A DNA stretch of 64,000 nt from Streptomyces sp. ISL-10 (GCF_018614575.1 NZ_JAGGOJ010000003.1:682001-746000), one strand, 5' to 3'. Shown: positions 45,665 to 54,700, counted from the first letter of the stretch. Program-made: numbers and translations. Notes: a model not told the origin generated them from the letters alone.

Positions 45665-46300
45665 ATGCAGATCGCCGTCGTTCTCTTCGACCGCTTCACG
45701 GCCCTGGACGCCGTCGGCCCCTACGAGATGCTCTGCCGCCTCCCGGACTCGGAGGTCGTCTTCGTCGCAGAGCGGCCCGGCCCCGTGGTGAACGACCGCG
45801 GCGAGCTGTCCCTCGTCGCCACGAAGGGCTTCGACGACATTTCCGGCCCCGATGTCGTCGTCGTACCGGGCGGGCCCGGCCAGAGCGACCAGATGGAGAA
45901 CGAGGCACTGCTCGGCTGGCTGCGCGCCGTCGACGCGACCTCCACATGGACCACATCCGTGTGTACGGGGTCGCTGCTGCTGGCCGCCGCCGGGCTGCTG
46001 AAGGGGCGCGAGGTGACCTCGCACTGGCTCGCCCTCGACGTCCTCAGGAGTTTCGGCGCCGAGCCCACCGGGCGCCGGGTCGTGACCGACGGCAAGTACA
46101 TCACCGCCGCCGGCGTGTCCTCGGGCATCGACATGGGCCTCACCCTGGTGGGCAGGCTCGCGGGCGACGAGCACGCCCAGGCCGTGCAGCTGCTGACCGA
46201 GTACGACCCGCAGCCGCCCTACGACACCGGCTCGCCGGACAAGGCGCCCGCCCACCTCGTCGAGGAGTTCCGCACCAAGAGCCGGTTCATCCTGCAGTAG
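45665..46300 (+). CDS. DJ-1/PfpI family protein (isonitrile hydratase-like)
   Basis: The 211-residue class I amidotransferase-like protein has its nucleophile elbow at TTSVCTGSLLLAAAGLL, with Cys near residue 100. An acidic residue sits at the start (FTALDAVGPYEM), as in isonitrile hydratase InhA and related enzymes. VTSHWLALDVL is another family hallmark. ATG 45665 is preceded by AAGGAG. It lies 57 nt after the GlxA-type regulator gene, a common pairing of a sensor/regulator with a DJ-1 enzyme. The substrate is unknown. It overlaps the convergent hydratase gene by 14 nt. Confidence 0.88.
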   Translation: MQIAVVLFDRFTALDAVGPYEMLCRLPDSEVVFVAERPGPVVNDRGELSLVATKGFDDISGPDVVVVPGGPGQSDQMENEALLGWLRAVDATSTWTTSVCTGSLLLAAAGLLKGREVTSHWLALDVLRSFGAEPTGRRVVTDGKYITAAGVSSGIDMGLTLVGRLAGDEHAQAVQLLTEYDPQPPYDTGSPDKAPAHLVEEFRTKSRFILQ

Positions 46301-47063
46301 GCCCCGCGGTCCAGTCGAAACGCGGCGCCCTGCGCTCCAGGAAGGCGGCGACCCCCTCGGCGGTGTCGCCGCTGCCGCGTGCCTGCTCCGCCCAGTACGC
46401 GTCCCGGTCGGTGCGCCCCGTGGTGAACTCCTTGGCGGCGCACTGCGTCAGCTGCGAGCGTGCGGCGAGGATCCGGGTGAACCCGGCCGCCCGCCGGCCC
46501 AGTTCGCTCTCCGGCAGCACCTCGTCCACCAGCCCGGTGCGCAGCGCCCGATCCGTGTCGATCAACTCGCCCGAGAACAGCAGGTACTTGGCCGCGGCCG
46601 GTCCCACCAGGGCCGCCAGCCGCCGGGTCGAGGCTGCGGGGTAGACGATGCCGAGCTTCGCAGGCGTCACGCCGAAGCGCGCGTCGTCCGCGGCGAACCG
46701 CAGATCGCAGGCCGCGGCGAGCTGGCAGCCGCCGCCCACGCAGTACCCGCGCACGACGGCGAGCGTCGGCTTGGGGAAGCCGGCGAGCGCCTCCTCCGCG
46801 CGGACCGCGAGCGCCTGCGGGTCCTCGCCCGGGTCGCGCAGCGAGGAGATGTCCGCGCCCGCGCAGAAGGTCTTGCCCTCCCCGGTGAGCACCAGCGTCC
46901 GCACGGCGCGGTCCCGGGCCAGGTCGGCGAGCAGCTCGGGCAGGGCCCGCCACATCCCGGCGGTCATCGCGTTGCGCTTCGCGGGGTTGCTGATGACCAC
47001 GGTGGCGACACCGTCCTCGACGGTGTGTGCCAGCTGCGGCTGCGGCGACTTGGTGGGCTCCAT
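46287..47063 (-). CDS. Enoyl-CoA hydratase/isomerase family protein
   Basis: The 258-residue crotonase has the substrate region NPAKRNAMTAGMW, oxyanion-hole loops GKTFCAGADISSL and VVRGYCVGGGCQLAAACDLR, and a Glu/Asp position near FGVTPAKLGIVYPAAST. The family usually hydrates enoyl-CoA, though isomerases and hydrolases share the fold. The start ATG 47063 is chosen because homologues begin at this distance from HTVEDGVATV. The Shine-Dalgarno site is weak. It is monocistronic, and its 3' end overlaps the DJ-1 gene. Confidence 0.9.
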   Translation of the reverse strand: MEPTKSPQPQLAHTVEDGVATVVISNPAKRNAMTAGMWRALPELLADLARDRAVRTLVLTGEGKTFCAGADISSLRDPGEDPQALAVRAEEALAGFPKPTLAVVRGYCVGGGCQLAAACDLRFAADDARFGVTPAKLGIVYPAASTRRLAALVGPAAAKYLLFSGELIDTDRALRTGLVDEVLPESELGRRAAGFTRILAARSQLTQCAAKEFTTGRTDRDAYWAEQARGSGDTAEGVAAFLERRAPRFDWTAGPTAG

Positions 47064-47313
47064 GCGCCGGATGCTATCCGCCTGGTCAGGACCGTCGATC
47101 ACGAAGGGTGCCGGGAAAAAGGCTGCTGAAACGATCGGCCGGACGAATTGGACAGAAGGGCGTCGCGACCAGTCGCACAACTGACGCTGTCATACGCAAA
47201 CGGTTAAAAGGCGTTGAAAGGTAATCAGTTTTGTTCAGCTGCTCGGTCCGAACCAACTGCCTGTCAACACTTGTTACTCGAAGGTCAGTGGCAAACGAGC
47301 CGAGGGTGAAACT
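47064..47313. promoter_or_regulatory. AT-rich divergent promoter region
   Basis: The base composition drops clearly below that of neighbouring DNA, with AAACGGTTAAAAGG at about 47199-47212 and several TTG/TTA elements. It separates the divergent hydratase and kinase-like genes and most likely holds both promoters. No clear operator dyad was identified. Confidence 0.5.
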
Positions 47314-47793
47314 ATGGAGAGCCGCGGGAGCGTGCCCGCCCGGCCGCTGTCGTACGAGGGGGTCTGGCGTTTCACCGCTCCGGCGGTGGACGTCTCCGTA
47401 CCGCAGGCCCGGCACGCAGTGCGGGACCTGCTGTACCGCCAGGGAGTGCCGGTCGCCGACGACGTGGTGCAGGGACTTCTGCTGATCGTCTCCGAGCTGG
47501 TCACCAATGCCGTACGGCACGCGGCCCTGCTCTCCCCCGAGGTCGCCGTCGAGGTCGCCATCGGCGCCCAGTGGGTCCGTGTGTCCGTCGAGGACAATCA
47601 CCCCTACCGGCCCAAGGCGCTGGAAACCGACTCCGCGCAGACCGGCGGCCGGGGCCTGCTGCTCGTACGGGAGATCACCCGGGAGGCGGGCGGGCTGTGC
47701 GACGTGGAGCACACCGTGAGCGGCGGCAAGATCATCTGGGCCGAACTGCCGCTGATGATGCCGGTTCTGAACGGGGAGGCGACTCCGATCTAG
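47314..47793 (+). CDS. RsbW-like ATP-binding protein (GHKL fold, anti-sigma-type kinase)
   Basis: This 159-residue protein is a single GHKL ATP-binding domain. The N box is IVSELVTNAVRHA near 60-72, G1 is VSVEDNHP and G2 is TGGRGLLLVREI. It has no histidine-containing dimerisation domain, so it is not a two-component kinase. Streptomyces encodes dozens of these RsbW/SpoIIAB-like proteins, which bind or phosphorylate anti-sigma antagonists. No sigma factor or STAS partner is adjacent, so the target is unknown. ATG 47314 follows GAGGGTG. Confidence 0.9.
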   Translation: MESRGSVPARPLSYEGVWRFTAPAVDVSVPQARHAVRDLLYRQGVPVADDVVQGLLLIVSELVTNAVRHAALLSPEVAVEVAIGAQWVRVSVEDNHPYRPKALETDSAQTGGRGLLLVREITREAGGLCDVEHTVSGGKIIWAELPLMMPVLNGEATPI

Positions 47794-47841
47794 GGGTGTC
47801 CGTCCCAGATCCGCCGGGACCACCCCTGGCCCCCACGGGGC

Positions 47842-47867
47842 GGTGCGGCCGGCGCCCGGACCGCACC
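47842..47867. terminator. Bidirectional terminator between the GHKL gene and idi
   Basis: GGTGCGG (47842-47848) and CCGCACC (47861-47867), with additional GC pairs inside, lie in the 85-nt convergent gap. Confidence 0.55.
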
Positions 47868-47878
47868 ATCCGCACGCC

Positions 47879-48472
47879 TCACCAGCCGCCGGACGGCCCC
47901 GTCAGTTCCCTGACCGCCGGGCGTGCGGCATCCAGCACCGTCATGAACCATGCCGAGAACGGCACCCGCCCGTGCATCTCCGTGAGTTCGTCGGGCGTCA
48001 CGAAGGCCGTCTCGCCGACCTCCTCCGGATCGGGCCGCAGCGCGGACTGCACCATGCCGACGAAGAGGTGGTTGTACTCCTGCTCCACCAGCCCAGAGGC
48101 CGGGTCCGGATGGTTGTAGCGCACCGTGCCCGCCTCCGCGAGCAGCGACGGCGAGATCCCGAGCTCCTCGTACGTGCGCCGGGCGGCGGCAGCGAAGGGC
48201 GCCTCGCCGGGGTAGGGGTGGCCGCAGCAGGTGTTCGACCAGACACCGGGGGAGTGGTACTTGTTCAGCGCGCGGCGCTGCAGCAGCAGCCGGCCCCGCT
48301 CGTCGAAGAGGAAGACGGAGAACGCGCGGTGCAGCCGACCGGGTGCCTGATGGGCGGAGAGCTTCTCCGCGGTGCCGATGGTGTTCCCCTGTTCGTCGAC
48401 CAGTTCGAGCAGGATCGCTGGTGATGTGCCGTTCGACGAACTGTTCGCCGCGGTGGCTGGTGTGATCGGCAT
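47879..48472 (-). CDS. idi: Isopentenyl-diphosphate delta-isomerase, type 1
   Basis: The 197-residue Nudix-fold isomerase interconverts IPP and DMAPP. The catalytic Cys is in WSNTCCGHPYPGE and the catalytic Glu in LVEQEYNHLFVG. The metal-binding His residues are in LNKYHSPGVWSNTCCGH, and the Nudix-like helix is AARRTYEELGI. ATG 48472 with AAGGATGG upstream gives the family length; ATG codons at 48478 and 48487 are alternatives. It supplies prenyl units and lies 12 kb from the hopanoid genes, matching the idi-to-hpn linkage recalled for S. coelicolor. Confidence 0.94.
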   Translation of the reverse strand: MPITPATAANSSSNGTSPAILLELVDEQGNTIGTAEKLSAHQAPGRLHRAFSVFLFDERGRLLLQRRALNKYHSPGVWSNTCCGHPYPGEAPFAAAARRTYEELGISPSLLAEAGTVRYNHPDPASGLVEQEYNHLFVGMVQSALRPDPEEVGETAFVTPDELTEMHGRVPFSAWFMTVLDAARPAVRELTGPSGGW

Positions 48473-48605
48473 GACCATCCTTCGCATCGTTCCTCGGCCC
48501 TTGGGGAGCCCGCCCAGTCTGCCGCAAAAACGGGGCTTGTCCGCACTTCGGCAGCCTGGCATGTCCGCCCCGCCGTGCCGGCGCACGGCGGGGCGGACGG
48601 GCGTG

Positions 48606-49130
48606 TCAGCCCCTGAAGGCCGCCGGCCGGCGGATGACCCCCGAACGGACGGTGGCCGATCCGTGCAGCGTCAACGCCGTCATGGCCTGGTCCGGCACCA
48701 CGAAATCTGGCCGGATTCCGTGCCGCGAGGCCCGCTCGCAACCGAACCGCGGGACGGAGTGACCCCGGATGGCCCGGAACCACCACCAGGCCTTCACCGC
48801 GCGCCCGCGCCGCGTCCGGCACGGCCCGTACCACCGCCTGCCCCGCGCCCTGGCGCCGATACCGGGACGCGGTCGCCACCGGGGCCGGCGCGAGCGCGGG
48901 CGCGTCGCCCACCCGGCACCGGGTGAGCAGCGCGTACGCGGCAGGTGAGCCGTCCGCCGCCTCGGCGACGTACGACAGGCCGGGCAGCCACGCCTCGTTG
49001 TCCGACCGGAGCGCGTCCACCAGACGTGCTTCGTCGGGCGTGGGGAAGGCGGCGGCGTTCAGCTGCCGGCAGCGGCATTCAGCTCCCGGACGGCCGCGGC
49101 GTCGCCGAGGTCCCCGGGCGAGTGCTCCGG
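48606..49130 (-). pseudogene. GNAT-family N-acetyltransferase, broken twice
   Basis: The protein reads LNAAAFPTPDEARLVDALR and LSYVAEAADGSPAAYALLTR, as far as YRRQGAGQAVVRAV and GEGLVVV. The remainder (VPRFGCERASRHGIRPDF to PAAFRG) is in a different frame, shifted at about 48753-48765. At the 5' side the frame is cut by a 20-nt tandem duplication (GCGGCGTTCAGCT at 49052, GCGGCATTCAGCT at 49072 on the plus strand), which displaces the start region DAAAVRELNAAA. Intact GNATs of this type are about 170 residues long. Two independent lesions argue for a genuine pseudogene, not a sequencing error. The upstream methyltransferase gene runs into it. Confidence 0.75.
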
Positions 49131-49873
49131 CCCGGGGTGTCGGGCCGCAGCACATAGCCGGTGTAGCCGTACTCCCTGCCGTGCTCGCGGCGCATCGCGA
49201 TCTCCTCATGTGTGGCGGCCAGCGCCTCGGCCATGCCGGGCGCCTCGGGGTCCGCGGCGGCGGCCCGTGCGGCGAGCGGGCCGTAGTACTCGTCCCAGTC
49301 GCTCTCGGGCTGGCGGTGCACCGTCAGGATCGTGTAGCCGGCTCGGGAGACCGCCGCGCAGTTCTCGGCGGTCGTACGCAGGCGGTAGTGCCCGTCCCAG
49401 AAGGCACGGGCGGCGGCCGACGGCTCGGCCGTCCACTCGCACTCGGTCAGCACCAGACAACCGCCGGGGGCGAGCAACCGCCGCCACGAGGCGAGAGCGG
49501 TGTCGAAACCGATGGCGTAGGCGGAGCTCTCCGCCCAGACGAGGTCGAACGACCGGTCGGGGAAGGGGAGGTCCGCCATGTCGGCGCGTACGGTACGGAT
49601 CGCGTCACCGAGGCCGCGGGCGTCGGCGGACTGCCTCAGCTCGTCCAGGAACGGCTGATGCAGATCGACCGCTGTCACCTGCGCACCGGCCTCGGCGGCC
49701 AGCAGCAGCGCGGAACGGCCCGGACCGCAGCCCAGGTCGAGGACCCGCGCACGCGCGGGGAGCGGGCCGGCCGCTGCCAGCAGCCGCCGCGAGGTGGTGT
49801 CGGAACCGGGACCCTGCCGCGGCAGGCCGTGGTGCAGGGCGAAGAAAGCGTCGTGCAATGTGTTGTCGGACAA
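49079..49873 (-). CDS. Class I SAM-dependent methyltransferase
   Basis: The 264-residue protein has motif I VLDLGCGPGRSALLLA (about 47-62), an acidic residue after strand 2 (VTAVDLH) and motif post-I VRADMADLPFPDRSFD. These are typical of UbiE/COQ5-like methyltransferases. The C-terminus EYGYTGYVLRP is followed by about 18 Pro/Ser/Thr-rich residues that run into the broken acetyltransferase; the original stop may have been lost. TTG 49873 is chosen because AAGGG lies 8 nt upstream. The substrate is unknown. Confidence 0.85.
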   Translation of the reverse strand: MSDNTLHDAFFALHHGLPRQGPGSDTTSRRLLAAAGPLPARARVLDLGCGPGRSALLLAAEAGAQVTAVDLHQPFLDELRQSADARGLGDAIRTVRADMADLPFPDRSFDLVWAESSAYAIGFDTALASWRRLLAPGGCLVLTECEWTAEPSAAARAFWDGHYRLRTTAENCAAVSRAGYTILTVHRQPESDWDEYYGPLAARAAAADPEAPGMAEALAATHEEIAMRREHGREYGYTGYVLRPDTPGRSTRPGTSATPRPSGS

Positions 49874-50137
49874 CGTGGAACCCTTGTGTGTGAAAGGGCT
49901 CCGGCCGACGGCACGACCGGGTCCGCCGAAGCGGACGAGTCCGATCAGTGGTGGCCGGGAGCCCGGGAGATGACGGACCGGGCGCTGCGCACGGCAGCCT
50001 CCGCTGCGACAGTCATCAACCTCAGCTCCTCTCGGGGCCCCACCAGGGGAATCGGCCGGCACCGGACACCGGTTCGGCCGGGACGCGGATCGTCCTCCGC
50101 GTCACCCTAACAAGCCCCGCGGTTGCCACGCAGCGCT

Positions 50138-51079
50138 TCAGTGGCAGAGCTTCGCCTCGTGCGCCGCGTGCCCGACCGGCTCCAGCTGGAAGGTGCAGTG
50201 CTCGACGTCGAAGTGGTCCCCGATGCAGCCCTGCAGTTCGTGGAGCAGCTTCTCGTACCCCACCGCGTCCAGCACGTCCTGTGCCACCACCACATGGGCG
50301 GAGAGCACCGGCATGCCCGAGGTGATCGTCCAGGCGTGCAGATCGTGCACGTCCTCCACACCCGGCAGCGCCAGTATGTGCGCCCGGACCTCGCCCATGT
50401 CGACGCCCTTCGGTGCCGCCTCCAGCAGCACGTCGAGCGTCTCGCGCAGCAGCCGCACGGTCCGCGGAACGATCATCAGGCCGATGACGAGGGACGCGAT
50501 GGGGTCGGCGTACTGCCAGCCCGTGGCCAGGATGATGCCCGCCGACACGAGCACGGTGACCGAGCCGAGGGCGTCGGCGAGCACCTCCAGATAGGCACCG
50601 CGGACGTTCAGGCTCTCCTTCTGCCCGCGCATCAAGAGCGAGAGCGACACCATGTTGGCCACCAGGCCGATGACCGCGAAGACGATCGTCAGGCCGCCGC
50701 GGGTCTCCGTCGGTGTGATGAATCGCTCGACCGCCTCGAACACGAGGTAGCCGCCGACGCCGAGCAGCAGCAGGCAATTGGCGAGCGCCGCGAGTATCTC
50801 CGCCCTCGCCAGTCCGAATGTGCGATTCAGCACGGCCGGACGGTTGGCGAAGTGGATGGCGAGCAGCGCCATGCCCAGTCCGACGGCGTCCGTCGCCATA
50901 TGGGCCGCGTCCGCGATCAGGGCGAGCGAGCCGGACAGCACACCACCGATGATCTCGATCACCATCACACCCAGAGTGATGGAGAGCGCGATACGCAGCC
51001 GTCCCCGGTAGGCCGCGGCCGCGGTCCCCGTCGGCGGCGGCCCGCCGTGCGTGTGCCCGTGGTCGTGCCCAGCCCCCAT
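50138..51079 (-). CDS. CDF-family divalent metal exporter (Zn/Co/Cd)
   Basis: This 313-residue cation diffusion facilitator has a His-rich N-terminus (GAGHDHGHTHGG) and six membrane helices. Metal-site residues lie in ALIADAAHMATDAVG (Asp and His of helix 2) and ADALGSVTVLVSA (helix 5). A cytoplasmic ferredoxin-like domain carries VHDLHAWTITSG. It exports zinc or related metals in exchange for protons. ATG 51079 is preceded by GGGAGG. An A/T-rich stretch with an imperfect dyad (about 51148-51172) lies upstream and could be a metal-responsive site. Confidence 0.93.
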   Translation of the reverse strand: MGAGHDHGHTHGGPPPTGTAAAAYRGRLRIALSITLGVMVIEIIGGVLSGSLALIADAAHMATDAVGLGMALLAIHFANRPAVLNRTFGLARAEILAALANCLLLLGVGGYLVFEAVERFITPTETRGGLTIVFAVIGLVANMVSLSLLMRGQKESLNVRGAYLEVLADALGSVTVLVSAGIILATGWQYADPIASLVIGLMIVPRTVRLLRETLDVLLEAAPKGVDMGEVRAHILALPGVEDVHDLHAWTITSGMPVLSAHVVVAQDVLDAVGYEKLLHELQGCIGDHFDVEHCTFQLEPVGHAAHEAKLCH

Positions 51080-51222
51080 GAGGATGCCTCCCAGCGAATG
51101 TCCGGCCTGTCTTCCCGGCACCTCAGTGAACAACGGGCGGGGGGTATGGTCAACACGGCACTGAACACCGTTGTCATATGCTCTGACCTGCGGAAATGCT
51201 GGCAGGGCAGATGCCTGTGCGA

Positions 51223-52218
51223 TCAGTCGGCCGCAGTGGTCGCAGCGGCGGTCGGGTGTCGGCGAAGCCAGCCCTCCCAGGCGGACTCGACCATTTCACG
51301 GACCCCGTACGAGGCCGTCCAGCCCAGTTCCTTGGTGATCAGATCGACCGAGGCGACCGCCTTCGCGGCGTCCCCGGCCCTGCGCTCCTCGACCACGGGC
51401 ACGAAGGGGCGGCCGGTGACCTCGCGCACCAGATCGGCGAGCTCGCGCACCGAGACCCCCACCCCGCGGCCGATGTTCACCGTCAGATCACCGGCGGCGT
51501 CCGGTCCGGCCAGCCGCCGGGCCACGGCCAGATGCGCGTCGGCCAGATCCGCGACATGGATGTAGTCGCGGATGCAGGTGCCGTCCGGGGTCGGATAGTC
51601 CGCGCCGAAGATGCGGGGGGCCTCGCCGCGGGTGATCCGGTCGAAGAACATCGGGATGATGTTGAACACGCCCGTGTCCGCCAGCTCGGGGCCGGCCGCG
51701 CCCGCCACGTTGAAGTACCGCAGGCAGGCCGTGGCCAGCCCGTGTGCCCGACCCGTCGCCCGGACCAGCCACTCGCCCGTGAGCTTTGTCTCCCCGTACG
51801 GGTTGATCGGCTCGCAGGGGGCGCTCTCCGGGACCAGGTCCGTTCCCGGCACCCCGTAGACGGCGGCCGAGGAGGAGAACAGGAACCGCCGTACGCCCGC
51901 CGCGACGACCGCCTCCAGCAGCACGGTCAGGCCGTGCACGTTCTCCCGGTAGTAGCGCAGCGGCTGCTCGACGGACTCCCCGACCTGTTTCTTGGCCGCG
52001 AGATGGACGACGCCGGTGACGGAGTGCGCGGCCAGCGTGCGGGCCACGAGCTCCTGGTCGAGCACGGAGCCGCGCACCAGCGGGACGCGCGCCGGCAGCC
52101 GCTCGGGGATACCCGAGGAAAGGTCGTCGAGCACCACGATCCGCTCACCGGCCGCCGCCATGGCGTGCGCCACATGCGCGCCGATGTATCCCGCTCCACC
52201 TGTGATCAGCCACGTCAT
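51223..52218 (-). CDS. galE: UDP-glucose 4-epimerase
   Basis: The 331-residue extended short-chain dehydrogenase has the NAD motif ITGGAGYIGAHVAHA at the N-terminus. The catalytic SSSAAVYG and YGETK (Tyr-x-x-x-Lys) motifs and the substrate-binding RYFNVAGA and IRDYIHVADLA are all present. It interconverts UDP-glucose and UDP-galactose, or the N-acetyl forms. It diverges from the CDP-alcohol/ABC export operon and could supply the sugar donor used by that operon's GT2 glycosyltransferase. ATG 52218 gives the canonical N-terminus MTWLITGG. Confidence 0.94.
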   Translation of the reverse strand: MTWLITGGAGYIGAHVAHAMAAAGERIVVLDDLSSGIPERLPARVPLVRGSVLDQELVARTLAAHSVTGVVHLAAKKQVGESVEQPLRYYRENVHGLTVLLEAVVAAGVRRFLFSSSAAVYGVPGTDLVPESAPCEPINPYGETKLTGEWLVRATGRAHGLATACLRYFNVAGAAGPELADTGVFNIIPMFFDRITRGEAPRIFGADYPTPDGTCIRDYIHVADLADAHLAVARRLAGPDAAGDLTVNIGRGVGVSVRELADLVREVTGRPFVPVVEERRAGDAAKAVASVDLITKELGWTASYGVREMVESAWEGWLRRHPTAAATTAAD

Positions 52219-52885
52219 GACGGCAACCCTAGGGGGTGTCCGCGCCCGGCCCGTCCCCTCCTGGCCGGTCCAGGCCAGGTGCGCGGTGGGGTCCGCCCGC
52301 TTTCGCCGGGCCGCCTCGCACAGATGGGCAGACCCTTGGCCGGACCGGGTGCCTTGCCTGGGGAGAGCATCTGTCCACTTCGGGCCGGGTGCCTCGTCCC
52401 GTGACAGGGCTCGTTCCCGGGCTGGGGCCCGGTGCGCGTCTGAGATCCGCCCACTTTCGCCGGGCCGGGGCCCGGTGCGCGTGCGGGATCCGCCCGCTTT
52501 CGCCGGGCTCGGTGCCTGGCGCACCGACGGATGGTTCGTCCTCATTTGACGGGTTCGGCCGCCTCGCCCCCGGGCGGAAGTCCATCCCCTCCCCGGCCGG
52601 GTCGCCACAGACGAAGGCCCCCCTTCCGCCGGGCCCGGCACCCCGCGGCACGACGGGTCGCCCCCCGCCCGCCGGGCCGGGGCCCGGTGCGCGGGCGGGG
52701 GGCCGTCCGCGGTTTGTCCGGCGAGGCGGTGATCGACCATGATGATCTCGGCGGGCTTCCCAGGCGTGAACGGCCGATGAATTCCCGCGTCCTTCCATCC
52801 GATAGCCTCGGCCGACGTGCCGCCGCCCGGCGACCGGGCCGAGCCACCGTGTCTCCGCACCGTCAGCTCCAAGGAGTGAGTTCGT
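52219..52885. repeat. 667-nt repeat-containing interval between galE and the export operon
   Basis: A unit containing GGTGCGCG and then TCCGCCC(G/A)CTTTCGCCGGGC occurs at 52278-52312. It recurs as two adjacent 43-nt units at 52424-52466 and 52467-52508, and a partial GGGGCCCGGTGCGCG copy follows near 52677-52693. No gene is supported. The last 130 nt before 52886 lack the repeat, contain an AT-richer patch, and probably hold the promoter of the operon. Confidence 0.7.
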
Positions 52886-54700
52886 CTGTCGACCGCCATC
52901 CTCACCGGTACGCCGGTACCCGGATCGCCGCTCGAAGGCGATCTGCGGTCGCTGGGCTTCGACGTGCGCGTCGCAGGCGGCCCCGAGCACACCGCGGCCC
53001 TGGTCACGGCCGTGCCCGCGGGCGAGCGGATCGCCCTCGTCGACCCCCGGTTCGTGGGGCATGTGCATGCCCTGCGGCTGGCGCTGACCGACCCGCGTTT
53101 CCCGGCCGCCGCCGTCACCGGAGCACTGACCGCCCAGCCCGCCGCCCGCGCCGCGCTCGACACGGCCGTGCGCACGATCACGGCGACCGTGCCCGCCGGT
53201 GCGGCCGCCGTCACCGGTGACGGGCTCGTGGACGACGTCGTCACGGCCCTGGAGGACGCTGGCACCACCGTGCACCGCCCCGACCTGGGCTCCCTGGTCG
53301 CCGAGGTGCCCGCCGGAGCGCAGGACAGGCACCGCGTCCGCGCGGCGGTCGAGGCCGTCGACGACGAGGCCGTCCGGCTGCGGTCCGCCGTCAAGGCACG
53401 CGACGGCTTCTTCACGACCTTCTGCATCAGCCCGTACTCCCGCTACATCGCCCGCTGGTGCGCGCGCCGCGGGCTGACCCCGAACCAGGTCACCACCGCC
53501 TCGCTGCTCACCGCGCTGATCGCCGCCGGATGCGCGGCGACCGGCACCCGCCTCGGTTTCGTCGCGGCCGGCCTGCTGCTGCTCGTCTCCTTCGTCCTGG
53601 ACTGCACGGACGGCCAGCTGGCCCGCTACTCGCTGCAGTACTCGACGATGGGCGCCTGGCTGGACGCCACCTTCGACCGGGCCAAGGAGTACGCGTACTA
53701 CGCGGGCCTCGCCCTCGGCGCCGCCCATGGTGGCGACGACGTGTGGGCGCTCGCTCTCGGCGCCATGGTCCTGCAGACCTGCCGGCACGTCGTCGACTTC
53801 TCGTTCAACGAGGCCAACCACGACGCCACCGCGAACACGAGTCCCACCGCCGCCCTGTCCAGCAAGCTCGACAGCGTCGGATGGACGGTGTGGGTGCGCC
53901 GGATGATAGTGCTGCCGATCGGCGAGCGCTGGGCCATGATCGCGGTGCTCACGGCCCTGACCACGCCGCGGATCGTCTTCTGGGCGCTGCTCGTCGGCTG
54001 CTCGCTCGCCGCCTGCTACACCACCGCGGGCCGCGTGCTGCGCTCGCTCACCCGCAGGGCCCACCGCACCGACCGCGCCGCCCAGGCGCTCGCGGACCTC
54101 GCCGACTCCGGCCCCCTCGCCGCTTCGGTGGCGCGTGCCGTGGCGCAGCGGGTGCGCAACCTGCCCGGACTCATACCGCTCTCCGCCGCCGTCACCGGTG
54201 CGGCCGCCGTTCTTGCCACGGCCGGCTTCACCGGCTTCGGATCCGTCTGGACCGTCGCCGCGGCCGCCGTGTACGCCGTCACCTCGGGCATCGCGGTCGC
54301 GCGGCCCCTCAAGGGGGCCCTCGACTGGCTGGTGCCCCCGGTGTTCCGGGCCGCCGAATACGGCACCGTCCTGATCCTCGCCGCTCACGCAGAGGTGAAC
54401 GGGGCACTACCGGCAGCTTTCGGGCTGGTGGCGGCCGTCGCCTACCATCACTACGACACGGTGTACCGCATACGCGGTGGCACGGGCGCGCCCCCGCACT
54501 GGCTCGTGCGGGCGATCGGCGGGCACGAGGGGCGGGTCCTGGCGGTCGCGCTGCTGGCCTTCCTGCTGAACAACACGGACTTCACCATCGCGCTGACGGT
54601 CATCGCCGTGGCCGCCGCGCTCGTGGTGCTGGCCGAGAGCATCCGCTTCTGGGTGTCCTCGGGCGCACCCGCAGTACATGACGAAGGAGAACCCGCATGA
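52886..54700 (+). CDS. Large CDP-alcohol phosphotransferase with DUF5941-like C-terminus
   Basis: The 604-residue protein has three parts: a soluble N-terminal region (1-180), a CDP-alcohol phosphotransferase domain (about 185-370), and a C-terminal membrane region (about 400-590) that fits DUF5941. The active-site motif is complete: DCTDGQLAR, with Asp239 and Asp242, then Asp260 and Asp264 in GAWLDATFD. The sequence from DGFFTTF to TPNQVTTASL resembles the di-myo-inositol-phosphate synthase branch. The start appears to be CTG: AAGGAG lies 9 nt upstream, a stop codon is 9 nt upstream in frame, and the next GTG (52964) would cut off 26 conserved-looking residues. It couples to the next gene by ATGA. 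Confidence 0.85.
   Translation: MSTAILTGTPVPGSPLEGDLRSLGFDVRVAGGPEHTAALVTAVPAGERIALVDPRFVGHVHALRLALTDPRFPAAAVTGALTAQPAARAALDTAVRTITATVPAGAAAVTGDGLVDDVVTALEDAGTTVHRPDLGSLVAEVPAGAQDRHRVRAAVEAVDDEAVRLRSAVKARDGFFTTFCISPYSRYIARWCARRGLTPNQVTTASLLTALIAAGCAATGTRLGFVAAGLLLLVSFVLDCTDGQLARYSLQYSTMGAWLDATFDRAKEYAYYAGLALGAAHGGDDVWALALGAMVLQTCRHVVDFSFNEANHDATANTSPTAALSSKLDSVGWTVWVRRMIVLPIGERWAMIAVLTALTTPRIVFWALLVGCSLAACYTTAGRVLRSLTRRAHRTDRAAQALADLADSGPLAASVARAVAQRVRNLPGLIPLSAAVTGAAAVLATAGFTGFGSVWTVAAAAVYAVTSGIAVARPLKGALDWLVPPVFRAAEYGTVLILAAHAEVNGALPAAFGLVAAVAYHHYDTVYRIRGGTGAPPHWLVRAIGGHEGRVLAVALLAFLLNNTDFTIALTVIAVAAALVVLAESIRFWVSSGAPAVHDEGEPA

Noticed and set aside
43750..46644. 964-codon plus-strand frame as a single giant protein
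   Set aside because: The start is antisense to the SCO6745-family gene and the end is nonsense over the DJ-1 gene. Only 44635 to about 45458 encodes the regulator before its frameshift.
51148..51172. Zur-type operator upstream of the CDF gene
   Set aside because: The dyad is weak and does not match the known actinobacterial Zur consensus; too little to call.
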